Origin: Flavobacterium ginsenosidimutans
GTDB taxonomy: Bacteria; Bacteroidota; Bacteroidia; Flavobacteriales; Flavobacteriaceae
NCBI RefSeq assembly: GCF_003254625.1
Contig: NZ_QJRJ01000081.1
Coordinates: forward strand, 550,347 to 614,346
DNA: 64,000 nucleotides
Reading direction: 5' to 3'
A model generated the notes under the pieces. The model was not told the origin of the DNA and did not search any database. It saw only the letters and a program-made list of their open reading frames with translations. Within the stretch, counting starts at the first letter, position 1. Each line of letters begins with the position of its first letter. The translations under genes were made by a program, and so were the position numbers. Shown one piece after another: positions 17,993 through 25,215 of this stretch.

Positions 17993-19159
17993 ATGATAAA
18001 AATAATTATGACTATAAATATTGCTGATACTGAAATGCTTTTGGGCTTTGCTAAGGAAATGGCTTCTCTTGGCTATCGCTATGCCGCGCATCCTTTGAAT
18101 CTAGTGACAGACAGCGATAGCATTGCGTTTTTTAGAACAGCAATGGGAGCGGAGGACCACTGTCTTATAGGACCTAATGATACAGACTATTTTAAGAGCA
18201 TGCCAATAGATTCGCTTATTGATGGCTTAAAGATGGTGATGCAGAGCGGAATGGACACCTGCGGCAATGGGACCCTTGATCTGGCATCGTTTGTCCGATC
18301 GGAAAGCGGGAAGAGGGAATTAAGAGAAAATAACTTAAATGGAAATATTATGAATCAGAAGAATTTAGAATTTTTAGAAAACCAGATCAAATACACTGGT
18401 TTTGGAGAGTCACTGCAGACAGAGCTAAAAAAGAAGATGGAGAAGGGGGAAAAGGAGTTCACCCTTAGCCATGATGCAAGATTTGATACCGCCAGGCTTT
18501 TATCAGAGCTCAGCTTTAAGAAATCGGATCAGAGCGATCTGTATTTCTTTAACTCCTATAAGGCTATCCTTCAGAAAGAGGGCGCTCCGCATGCATTGGA
18601 GCAGATTTTTTACATAGGCAATGAGAATAACTTTACGATGAAGGAAGCTTTTAATCTGCTGGAGGGACGATCAGTGAATAAGGATCTGGTGAGCAGGGAT
18701 GGGGAGATCTATAATTGCTGGGTAAAATTAGACTTTACTGATGGCGAGACCAATGGAAATTTTAAGATGCACCATTACCATCAGAACTACGGCTATAATC
18801 TGGAGGCGGCCCTTGAGAAGCATGCCATCAAAGAGCTTCAGACCCCAGAGGCTAAAGAGAGCCTCATGAACTCCCTTAAAAAGGGAAATGTGCAGGCTGT
18901 GACTTTTATCGTCGGTGGTGAGGAAAAAAGACAGTTTGTGGAGGCCAATCCGCAGTTTAAGACTATCAGGGTGTATGATTCGTCAATGCAGAGGATCAAT
19001 GGCAGAGAGAGCCAAAATCAGAAGCAGCAGGATTCGCAGCAGAATGCGGTTTCTTCCTCCAAATCGCAGAAAAATGGTGCGGGTGGTGAAGTCAAAGGCG
19101 AAGATGCTTCGGAAGAGCAGCAGGAGAAGAAGGCTAAAAAAAAATCGCAGTCGATTTAA
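17993..19159 (+). CDS. Conserved conjugation-associated cytosolic protein with N-terminal extension
   Basis: This 388-residue soluble protein has two parts. Residues 120 to about 335 match a family I know only as a hypothetical next to tra genes in Bacteroidetes, which normally begins MNQKNLEFLENQIKYTGFG; the core has FFNSYKAIL, MKEAFNLLEGRSVNKDL and VEANPQFKTI. Residues 1-119 are an extra part (ADTEMLLGFAKEMASLGYRY and on) that could be a separate domain or the remains of an upstream gene; an ATG at 18350 would start the core alone. The last 50 residues are a Gln/Ser/Lys-rich tail. The function is unknown. Confidence 0.65.
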   Translation: MIKIIMTINIADTEMLLGFAKEMASLGYRYAAHPLNLVTDSDSIAFFRTAMGAEDHCLIGPNDTDYFKSMPIDSLIDGLKMVMQSGMDTCGNGTLDLASFVRSESGKRELRENNLNGNIMNQKNLEFLENQIKYTGFGESLQTELKKKMEKGEKEFTLSHDARFDTARLLSELSFKKSDQSDLYFFNSYKAILQKEGAPHALEQIFYIGNENNFTMKEAFNLLEGRSVNKDLVSRDGEIYNCWVKLDFTDGETNGNFKMHHYHQNYGYNLEAALEKHAIKELQTPEAKESLMNSLKKGNVQAVTFIVGGEEKRQFVEANPQFKTIRVYDSSMQRINGRESQNQKQQDSQQNAVSSSKSQKNGAGGEVKGEDASEEQQEKKAKKKSQSI

Positions 19160-19178
19160 ATCTAATTAGCCAGTAGAT

Positions 19179-19487
19179 ATGGAAAGCCTGAAGCCCTTAA
19201 CAGATTTCTTTTCAGTGATTGAAAAGGATTACAGGATCAGCACTACGCATATTGCCATTTATGCGGCCCTTTTGCAGCTGCGATCTGTTAGGGGCTCTGG
19301 CAATCCCATTGAGGTTTTCAGAAGGGAGCTGGCGCCAATTGCCAAGATTTCCTCCAGATATACCTACCATAAATGCCTTCGGGAGCTGGACGAGTACGGC
19401 TATCTGCATTATGAGCCTTCGTTTAAGAAGACCAGAGCCAGCAGAATTTACTTTTTTGATTTTGAAATGCGTAAACTGATAGAGTAA
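19179..19487 (+). CDS. Small winged-helix-like protein
   Basis: This 102-residue protein has a predicted helix-turn-helix and wing in TYHKCLRELDEYGYLHYEPS. Similar small proteins close many Bacteroidetes tra or mobilisation operons. It may regulate transfer. Its stop overlaps the ATG of the next gene (TAATG), so the pair is coupled. Confidence 0.6.
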   Translation: MESLKPLTDFFSVIEKDYRISTTHIAIYAALLQLRSVRGSGNPIEVFRRELAPIAKISSRYTYHKCLRELDEYGYLHYEPSFKKTRASRIYFFDFEMRKLIE

Positions 19488-19825
19488 TGAAACCTTTTAC
19501 TTTTGAAGACCTGCCCAATATACTCGGAACCATTATGATGCGCATGGAGAGCATTGAGAGTATGGTGAAGGACATTAGGAACAATAGGCCGCCTGAGGAT
19601 TTTGATCCGGGACTGCTGACAATTCTGGAGGCTTCCAAACTTGTGAACCTTTCTGTGGCCACCATCTATTCAAAGGTGTGCCGAAATGAGATTCCGGTGA
19701 ACAAGCAGGGCAAGAAGCTTTACTTTATAAAGTCCGAATTATTGGAGTGGATTAAGTCCGGGCGAATTAAGACCATTTCAGAACTGCGGTCCGAAGTGGA
19801 GCAGAGGTTTAAAGGCAGGGATTGA
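19487..19825 (+). CDS. Excisionase-type helix-turn-helix protein
   Basis: This 112-residue protein has a short N-terminal helix (about 10-35) followed by a MerR/Xis-like DNA-binding domain (about 45-95): LLTILEASKLVNLSVATIYS as the helix-turn-helix and KKLYFIKSELLEWI as the closing strand and helix. Such proteins act as excisionases or as regulators of mobile elements. No integrase partner is visible. It is the last gene of the tra transcript and is followed by a terminator. Confidence 0.75.
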   Translation: MKPFTFEDLPNILGTIMMRMESIESMVKDIRNNRPPEDFDPGLLTILEASKLVNLSVATIYSKVCRNEIPVNKQGKKLYFIKSELLEWIKSGRIKTISELRSEVEQRFKGRD

Positions 19826-19844
19826 TTTTTCCTGCCTTTTTTTT
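19811..19844 (+). terminator. Rho-independent terminator of the tra operon
   Basis: The stem AAGGCAGG / CCTGCCTT overlaps the last codons of the Xis-like gene. It has an 11-base loop and a run of eight or more T. It cleanly ends the operon. Confidence 0.75.
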
Positions 19845-19963
19845 GTGGCGGGAAAGAAATCTGCGCAGATGTGCCGCATGCTTAAGGTAGGCATATTGGC
19901 TGTTGCTGAAGCCAGAAATGAAATCTCTGGGGAAGGGAGAATAATGATCACGATTCGTTTAAT

Positions 19964-19993
19964 AAAAAAAGCACCTGTTTTTTGGACAGGTGC
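19964..19993 (-). terminator. Terminator of the cold-shock gene
   Basis: On the minus strand GCACCTGT / ACAGGTGC forms an 8-bp stem with a 7-base loop, followed by seven T. It lies 25 bases after the csp stop codon. A diverged copy survives at 5489-5509 next to the csp remnant. Confidence 0.8.
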
Positions 19994-20017
19994 TTTATAA
20001 ACTTCTTCTATAGTATA

Positions 20018-20209
20018 TTATGCTACGACTACGTTTACTGCGTTTGGGCCTTTTCGGCCTTCTTGTATGTCATATCGAACCGAATCGTTTTCACGGATGT
20101 TTTCAGATAGACCTGAAGCATGAACAAAAATTTCGTTTCCTCCATTATTAGGAGTTATAAATCCGAATCCTTTTTCTTCATTGAAAAATTTTACTGTACC
20201 TTCTTGCAT
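20018..20209 (-). CDS. Cold-shock domain protein
   Basis: This 63-residue single cold-shock domain protein is an RNA/DNA-binding chaperone of the CspA family. It has the RNP1 motif KGFGFI and RNP2 motif IFVHAS, and ends AVNVVVA as in flavobacterial Csp proteins. It is transcribed alone, with a clear terminator and a short leader. A truncated second copy lies at 5.5 kb in the same orientation, on the other side of the tra module. Confidence 0.93.
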   Translation of the reverse strand: MQEGTVKFFNEEKGFGFITPNNGGNEIFVHASGLSENIRENDSVRYDIQEGRKGPNAVNVVVA

Positions 20210-20228
20210 ATTAAATATTTAATTTGTG

Positions 20229-20236
20229 CAAATGTA
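20229..20236 (-). promoter_or_regulatory. Candidate -7 promoter element of csp
   Basis: The minus strand reads TACATTTG, matching TAnnTTTG, 19 bases upstream of the ATG. This implies a short leader. No TTG is seen at the usual -33 spacing, so support is partial. The decayed copy at 5.5 kb has lost the TA of this element. Confidence 0.4.
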
Positions 20237-20496
20237 CTCTATTAGATAATAGCAGCTTAGGAAATAATTTTAAATTATGCTTTAATTAACTTTAAATGAA
20301 AAAAGATCCATTTTTTGGGCGCTGCTTTAGAGGAGAAATCCTTTAAATAAATTAGGGAGGAAGAAGTGCTAATTTATTTTGGAAAGCATTAGATGATTTA
20401 TTATACCATTAAATTTAATGTTATGATGCTGTCAAATCCTTAAAAATCATTATTTTGGCTGTAAAGAATAATTCAGGGAAATGTAATCTACAGCCA

Positions 20497-21441
20497 ATGG
20501 AAAATAAAATAAATCTGGCACTCATTCTTATGATGGTGCTTTTAGGCAGATCATCTGCACAGACCCATTATGATACTTTGTCGGTTGGCGGCATAAAACA
20601 GGTAATCTCCTATACAGGAAATGCTGATCGGCCTTTAATATTATTCTTGCACGGCGGTCCGGGCAGTTCCAGAATGAGCCAGTCTGATCTTTTTTCCGCA
20701 AGGCTGCAGGATTACTTTACAGTTGTGCAGTGGGACCAGAGGGAAACAGGCAGAACACTGTCCTTAAACCAGTCGCCGGTTCCCATTACATTGGAATTAA
20801 TGGAAAATGACACTTACGAACTCTTGCAGCTTCTTTTGAAAAAGTTCAGCCAAAAGAAACTGTATCTCGCCGGAGAATCCTGGGGAACTGTCCTTGGCTT
20901 CAAAATGGCTGAAAAGCATCCCGGAATGCTGCATGCCTATCTCGCATTCAGTCCTGTTATCAATCAGAGCAAAAGCGAGCAGCTGCTGCTGGACAGGCTC
21001 AAAGCGGCTGCAAAAGAAAAAGGAAATCTGGCTGCTGAAAAAGAATTGAATACAGTTAAAATTCCTTTTGAAAAATACCAGTCGCTGTATTACTCCAGAA
21101 AATGGATGTTCCATTACGATGGGCAGCCTTTTCCGGATAAAGACACCACTGCTGTTAAAGAGTATCTGAAAGGCTGGTCAGAGAAATGGCTGCCTACTTG
21201 GAATAAGGCCGTCGGGCAGAATCTTATGAGGGAGCTTCCTAAAATCAGCTGCCCAGTTTATTTTTTCATCGGCGGAAAAGATTTCCAGACTAATTATGCC
21301 ATCGCTGAAGAATACTTTAAGCAGCTTAAGGCGCCGGAGAAAAAAATATTCCTGTTTGAAGATGCTGGCCATTCGGTGCTGACGGAAAAGTCTGGGGAAA
21401 TCCAAAAAATAATTATCGGACAGATTTTAGATAAAAATTAA
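20497..21441 (+). CDS. Exported prolyl-aminopeptidase-like alpha/beta hydrolase
   Basis: This hydrolase of the proline iminopeptidase family (peptidase S33-like) probably cleaves N-terminal residues from peptides in the periplasm. I start it at ATG 20497 because a signal peptide follows (NLALILMMVLLGRSSAQ); the frame is open further upstream to a TTG at 20455, which would bury the signal. Motifs are HGGPGSS (oxyanion region), VVQWDQRETGRT and the nucleophile elbow GESWGT with S128. A late GGKDFQTNY supplies the acidic region and AGHS the His. The gene stands alone. Confidence 0.8.
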   Translation: MENKINLALILMMVLLGRSSAQTHYDTLSVGGIKQVISYTGNADRPLILFLHGGPGSSRMSQSDLFSARLQDYFTVVQWDQRETGRTLSLNQSPVPITLELMENDTYELLQLLLKKFSQKKLYLAGESWGTVLGFKMAEKHPGMLHAYLAFSPVINQSKSEQLLLDRLKAAAKEKGNLAAEKELNTVKIPFEKYQSLYYSRKWMFHYDGQPFPDKDTTAVKEYLKGWSEKWLPTWNKAVGQNLMRELPKISCPVYFFIGGKDFQTNYAIAEEYFKQLKAPEKKIFLFEDAGHSVLTEKSGEIQKIIIGQILDKN

Positions 21442-21675
21442 AATCCCTTCATAGGTGGGGTGGGAGGCAATTATACTGCAGGACCATATCAGTAATAAAA
21501 AAACATGATGCTGTAATGTAATTGGCAATGTCTGATAAAGCTTAGAACCTGCTGCCCAGCCATTATTCTGCTGTTTTTTATTGGTTTTCGCTGTGGTAAT
21601 AGACGGCAAGCAGAAAATGATGAAAAGATTTTAATTGGCTGTTTTTCTTATATTTATATTCTAATTCTCGTGCAA

Positions 21676-22254
21676 ATGGAAACACCAAGGGATAAGATAA
21701 TCATGATTCTCGACCGGCTCGGCATGTCTGTTAAAGTTGCCGCAAAGGCGATGAACATAAAAGAGGAAACCTTTAGAAGAAACAGAAGCGAAACAGATCC
21801 GAGAAATTATTTCAACGAAAAGAATTATACGGACCTTTTGGATTTTGCCATCTCGGAACTGGAGTATCTGATTGCGTACAGCTTTGCCAATAGCACAAAT
21901 GCGGACCATTATAATGATGCGGTCTCTCAGATCGGGAGAATATTTGAGGAGTATCCGGAATCTAAAAAGAAAAGGGGGTTCAGCCTTTTTGAGGAGCTAA
22001 AGGCTGTGGTGGATGGCATGGAAAAGGGAAGCGTCTTTTCAGATATGAATCTGTATGCCTTTCTTATCAATGATATCGCTGAGAAATCTTCGGCTCTTGA
22101 AAATGAGCCTGATGCCTTTACCATAAAGCGGTACAACAATTATGTGCACAGCGGAAAGAAAAGCGACCATCCGCGATGGATCAGCTTTATTAATTGCCGC
22201 AGGCAGCAGGCTGTCCACAAAATCCTTCTTCGAAATATCAGCCAGCAGCTTTAG
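21676..22254 (+). CDS. Unknown soluble protein with a possible N-terminal HTH
   Basis: This 192-residue protein is unrecognised. Its first 40 residues (DKIIMILDRLGMSVKVAAKAMNIKEETFRRNR) look like a helix-turn-helix, with LGMSVKVAAKAMNIKEETF reading as its two helices. The rest is helical, with a conserved-looking KRYNNYVHSGKKSDHPRWISF near the end. A GTG at 21670 could also start the frame two codons earlier. It may be a regulator; no partner is apparent. The 228 bases before it hold nothing I recognise. Confidence 0.5.
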   Translation: METPRDKIIMILDRLGMSVKVAAKAMNIKEETFRRNRSETDPRNYFNEKNYTDLLDFAISELEYLIAYSFANSTNADHYNDAVSQIGRIFEEYPESKKKRGFSLFEELKAVVDGMEKGSVFSDMNLYAFLINDIAEKSSALENEPDAFTIKRYNNYVHSGKKSDHPRWISFINCRRQQAVHKILLRNISQQL

Positions 22255-22522
22255 GCCATAAAAATTGGTTGGCTGAAAAGGTTTTTATAAGTGAAGATAA
22301 TAAGACTGTGACCGATAATGTAAATGTTAATTGCAATTGTCAGATAAGTTAGATGTGTTAAAATGTAGGTTTAAGTAAAAGATTAAATGTTTGTTTGTTA
22401 ATAGTTTTAAATCAGCTGATTAAGTGGTTTTTAATTCTTCTCTATAGATAGATTTGGCTAATGCATTTTCAGATAAAAGAGAATAAAACTCGCATAGTAC
22501 CGTTTTTTAATAAAACGATGCT

Positions 22523-23551
22523 ATGGGTTTATTTGATTTTATGATAGTGGAAATCGCTATGGATTTGGGAACTGCCAACACTTTAATAATCCACGGAGGA
22601 AAGATTGTGGTAGACAGTCCTTCAATAGTGGCAAGAGATATCAGGAATGGGAAAATTATTGCCGTGGGCAAGGAAGCCAGCTTAATGCAGGGCAAGACAC
22701 ACGAGAATATTAAAACTATTCGGCCGCTTAAGGATGGGGTCATTGCTGATTTCGATGCTTCGGAAAAAATGATCAGCTGGTTTATCAGCAATATACCTGA
22801 GATAAAGAAAAATCTTTTTAAGCCGGCACTGCGTATGGTGGTCTGCATTCCAAGCGGTATTACGGAAGTTGAAATGAGAGCTGTAAAAGAGTCCTGCGAA
22901 AGGGTGAACGGAAAAGAAGTCTTCTTAATTCATGAGCCGATGGCAGCTGCTATAGGAATGGGGCTGGATGTTATGCAGCCCAAAGGAAATATCATCGTGG
23001 ATATCGGCGGAGGCACCACAGAAATTGCGGTTGTTGCGCTTGGGGGCATCATCTGCGATAAATCCATTAAAATTGCGGGAGATGTCTTTACCGGAGATAT
23101 ACTCTATTATATGAGAACGCATCATAATCTGTATATTGGTGAAGCAACCGCAGAGCAGATAAAAATAGAAGTGGGTGCAGCAATTGAAGAGCTTGAGGAT
23201 GCGCCAGATGATATGATGGTGCGCGGAAGGGACCTGCTTACAGGCAAACCCAAAGAAGTGCAGATAACTTCAAGAGAAATTGCAAGAGCTTTAGATAAAT
23301 CAATACTTCGAATTGAAGATGCCATTATGGTAACGCTTTCAGTTACGCCTCCTGAGCTTGCAGCAGATATTTATAACACAGGACTGTATCTTGCAGGCGG
23401 TGGAGCAATGCTCCGCGGTCTTGATAAAAGAATTTCCCAGAAAACAGACCTGCCGGTCTATATTGCAGAAGATCCCCTGCGAGCGGTGGTAAGAGGCACG
23501 GGAATTGTTTTGAAAAATATAGACAAATATAAAAGCGTGCTGGTAAAGTAG
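22523..23551 (+). CDS. MreB-like actin homologue outside an mre operon
   Basis: This 342-residue protein is a full-length member of the MreB/Mbl family of ATP-dependent actin-like filament proteins that guide cell-wall synthesis. The phosphate-binding loops are MDLGTANTLI near the N-terminus and DIGGGTTEIAVVALGG near 160-175; the adenosine motif AGGGAMLRGL is near 295. The membrane-binding start MGLFDF is present. Its neighbours are not mreC, mreD or pbp2, so it is probably a paralogue of the housekeeping MreB rather than the operon copy. Confidence 0.88.
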   Translation: MGLFDFMIVEIAMDLGTANTLIIHGGKIVVDSPSIVARDIRNGKIIAVGKEASLMQGKTHENIKTIRPLKDGVIADFDASEKMISWFISNIPEIKKNLFKPALRMVVCIPSGITEVEMRAVKESCERVNGKEVFLIHEPMAAAIGMGLDVMQPKGNIIVDIGGGTTEIAVVALGGIICDKSIKIAGDVFTGDILYYMRTHHNLYIGEATAEQIKIEVGAAIEELEDAPDDMMVRGRDLLTGKPKEVQITSREIARALDKSILRIEDAIMVTLSVTPPELAADIYNTGLYLAGGGAMLRGLDKRISQKTDLPVYIAEDPLRAVVRGTGIVLKNIDKYKSVLVK

Positions 23552-23817
23552 GCTTTAAACTGTCAAGGAACAGTGAAGCAGATAAAGAAATTAAAAAAGT
23601 ATAGATATGCTTATGATCCACATGGAATAACGCTTTCTGAAATTAATCTAATCCATTTGCTGTGAGAAAAAAGGCAGAAGAGAACGGTGTGGCAGTAAGT
23701 GCTATTGCAGGTAATATACTGTTCATATCAAAGGATGCCTTGTGAAGATCCGCTCCCTTTAATTTCTTTAGAAAATGAAAAACAGTCTTTACTAAGGCAA
23801 GCATCTTAAATGCTCTT

Positions 23818-24423
23818 TTAATTATGGCTGTTTTTAAAGGGTTTGATAGCAAGAGGGTTAATGAATCTTTTTAGATTTATTTCCTTCTGCAGATGAAATC
23901 TGGTTGAAAGGTCGATAGGAAGATAATGAAGCTTTTTTAATAAAGCTCGGATCTGGTTTCTGGAATCTGAGTGGTCAGCTATAAAAAAAATATCTTCTTT
24001 GTTTTTGTTCAGGGCTGAGATCTGTTTTTGCTTAGTTTCGACTGGATTGAACAATTTTACTACATGAGCCTGCGGAAGCAGTGAGGCTGTTATTTTATAG
24101 GTCATGGCATTTGTGATGCCTGATAGCAGCAGATGCGGATCGAAAATCAGTCCGCTTGTATGAACGACTATCTTGCCGGTCATATCAGGCAGAGACTGTA
24201 TAACGTTTTCTAAATCATCCTTTGCAAGAAACAGCAGAACTATTTCAGCAGAGGCTGCCTCTTCTAAGGTTCCAATCCTTGCGTTGGGCTCCATTTTTTT
24301 TATTGCCTCTTTTATAAGACTCCCGCCCCTGGGATTGTTTATTATCACTTCATAACCTGCGTCTGATGCCCTGCAGGCTAATTCAAGTGTAAGGCTGCTG
24401 ATGCCGATGACTCCAATTTTCAT
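23818..24423 (-). CDS. F420-reductase-like NAD(P)-binding protein
   Basis: This 201-residue Rossmann protein is similar to the NADP-dependent F420 oxidoreductase-like family (COG2085). It starts MKIGVIGISS; the usual GxGxxG is altered to GISSLT, so cofactor binding may be weakened. The segments EIVLLFLAKDDLENVI and GKIVVHTSGL correspond to the family strands, and AHVVKLFNP resembles the characteristic KAFN site. Bacteroidetes lack F420, so NADP would be the likely cofactor. It is transcribed alone, converging on the MreB gene. Confidence 0.7.
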   Translation of the reverse strand: MKIGVIGISSLTLELACRASDAGYEVIINNPRGGSLIKEAIKKMEPNARIGTLEEAASAEIVLLFLAKDDLENVIQSLPDMTGKIVVHTSGLIFDPHLLLSGITNAMTYKITASLLPQAHVVKLFNPVETKQKQISALNKNKEDIFFIADHSDSRNQIRALLKKLHYLPIDLSTRFHLQKEINLKRFINPLAIKPFKNSHN

Positions 24424-24905
24424 AATTTCTTCTTTTTTAATTATTACTGCTCACTAGTAAATTTTAAGAATGCCTATGCTGTATGTAATTGCATGTGGAT
24501 CTATTGGAGAGAATGTCTTTCGCATCCGAGGAATAAATTTACAGCTATTATTTATTTGTAATCAGAGTATATTTACTTGTTTTCAATAGAAAAGGAAATT
24601 ATTGAGAAGTTTTAAAAATGAAAATGCATTTTTATTTTAAAGCTGGAGATTAAACGGTTATGGGTTCGAGCGGCTAAATTTTAGATATTTTTAATATATT
24701 TGTTTTAACTACTTTGTTATCGTTCTATTGAAGACCTATTTATTTGTAAAAACAGCTCTTTTGATTTTTTATTCTGTAAGAATTTTATATTTAAAATCTT
24801 GTACCTTAATTGTACCTCGGTATAGCTTAACCCTTATAAAATAAGGAAAGTTAATTTCTGTATTGGCAAGTAGAGGGGACAAAAAAAACAAAATAAAAAA
24901 AACAA
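24424..24905. other. AT-rich non-coding region
   Basis: No gene is recognised. It contains two close direct copies of TTGTACCT near 24799-24820 separated by three bases. Such TGTACC repeats can belong to recombinase sites, but there is no integrase here, so I leave them uninterpreted. Confidence 0.4.
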
Positions 24906-24948
24906 AAAGAGTTAAGGTGTTTGTAAGAAACATTTTAGCTCTTTTTTT
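24906..24948. terminator. Terminator-like hairpin in non-coding DNA
   Basis: The stem AAAAGAGTTAA / TTAGCTCTTTT contains one G-U pair and is followed by further T on the + strand. It is preceded by A-rich sequence, so it could act both ways. No + strand gene precedes it; it may end a small transcript or be part of a decayed insertion sequence. Confidence 0.45.
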
Positions 24949-24954
24949 GAATAT

Positions 24955-25110
24955 TTAGGTTTGTGAAACGCACCTTGATGTGCCATCGCCTCCTTTTGGA
25001 AAGATGTTTACAGCCTTTTTTAAAATATCATGTTCTAATTCTTTTTCTTCTGAAGGGATAATAGCTACTTTTTTAGGGAAACAATTAATGTTAATGAATT
25101 GTAATTCAGG
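24955..25110 (-). pseudogene. Remnant of an IS3-type OrfA transposase
   Basis: The minus strand holds about 50 open codons, without a start, ending at TAG-side position 24955 (TAA). It includes the stretch EEKELEHDILKKAVNIFPK. The pattern of an E/L-rich helix running into DILKKA and NIF is the leucine-zipper end of IS3-family OrfA proteins. No OrfB, inverted repeat or target duplication was found, so only a scar remains. Recognition rests on a short motif. Confidence 0.4.
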
Positions 25111-25149
25111 TTTTTAAATATTTTGGTATTCTACATTTTATCTTCTGGA

Positions 25150-25181
25150 TTGCGATTGTATCCTTATATCGTTTAGATTTA
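25150..25181 (+). promoter_or_regulatory. Candidate promoter of the GH3 gene
   Basis: TTG at 25150-25152 is followed after 21 bases by TAGATTTA at 25174-25181, one base from the TAnnTTTG consensus. The start codon is 34 bases further on. This is a plausible housekeeping promoter for the glycosidase. Confidence 0.35.
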
Positions 25182-25215
25182 CAATATAATATTACTATCT
25201 AAAAAACCGCTAACA

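Noticed and set aside
20455..20496. Upstream TTG start for the prolyl-aminopeptidase-like gene
   Set aside because: It would put 14 residues before a clear signal peptide. ATG 20497 begins exactly at the signal.
23643..23852. Minus-strand 69-codon frame overlapping the end of the F420-reductase-like gene
   Set aside because: It overlaps the better supported gene and has no own motif.
24660..24680. GGTTCGAG-type string resembling a tRNA T-loop
   Set aside because: No matching acceptor or anticodon stems are found around it.
24799..24820. Two TTGTACCT copies as possible recombinase attachment site
   Set aside because: There is no integrase in the window, and no matching copy was found at the other side of the tra module.
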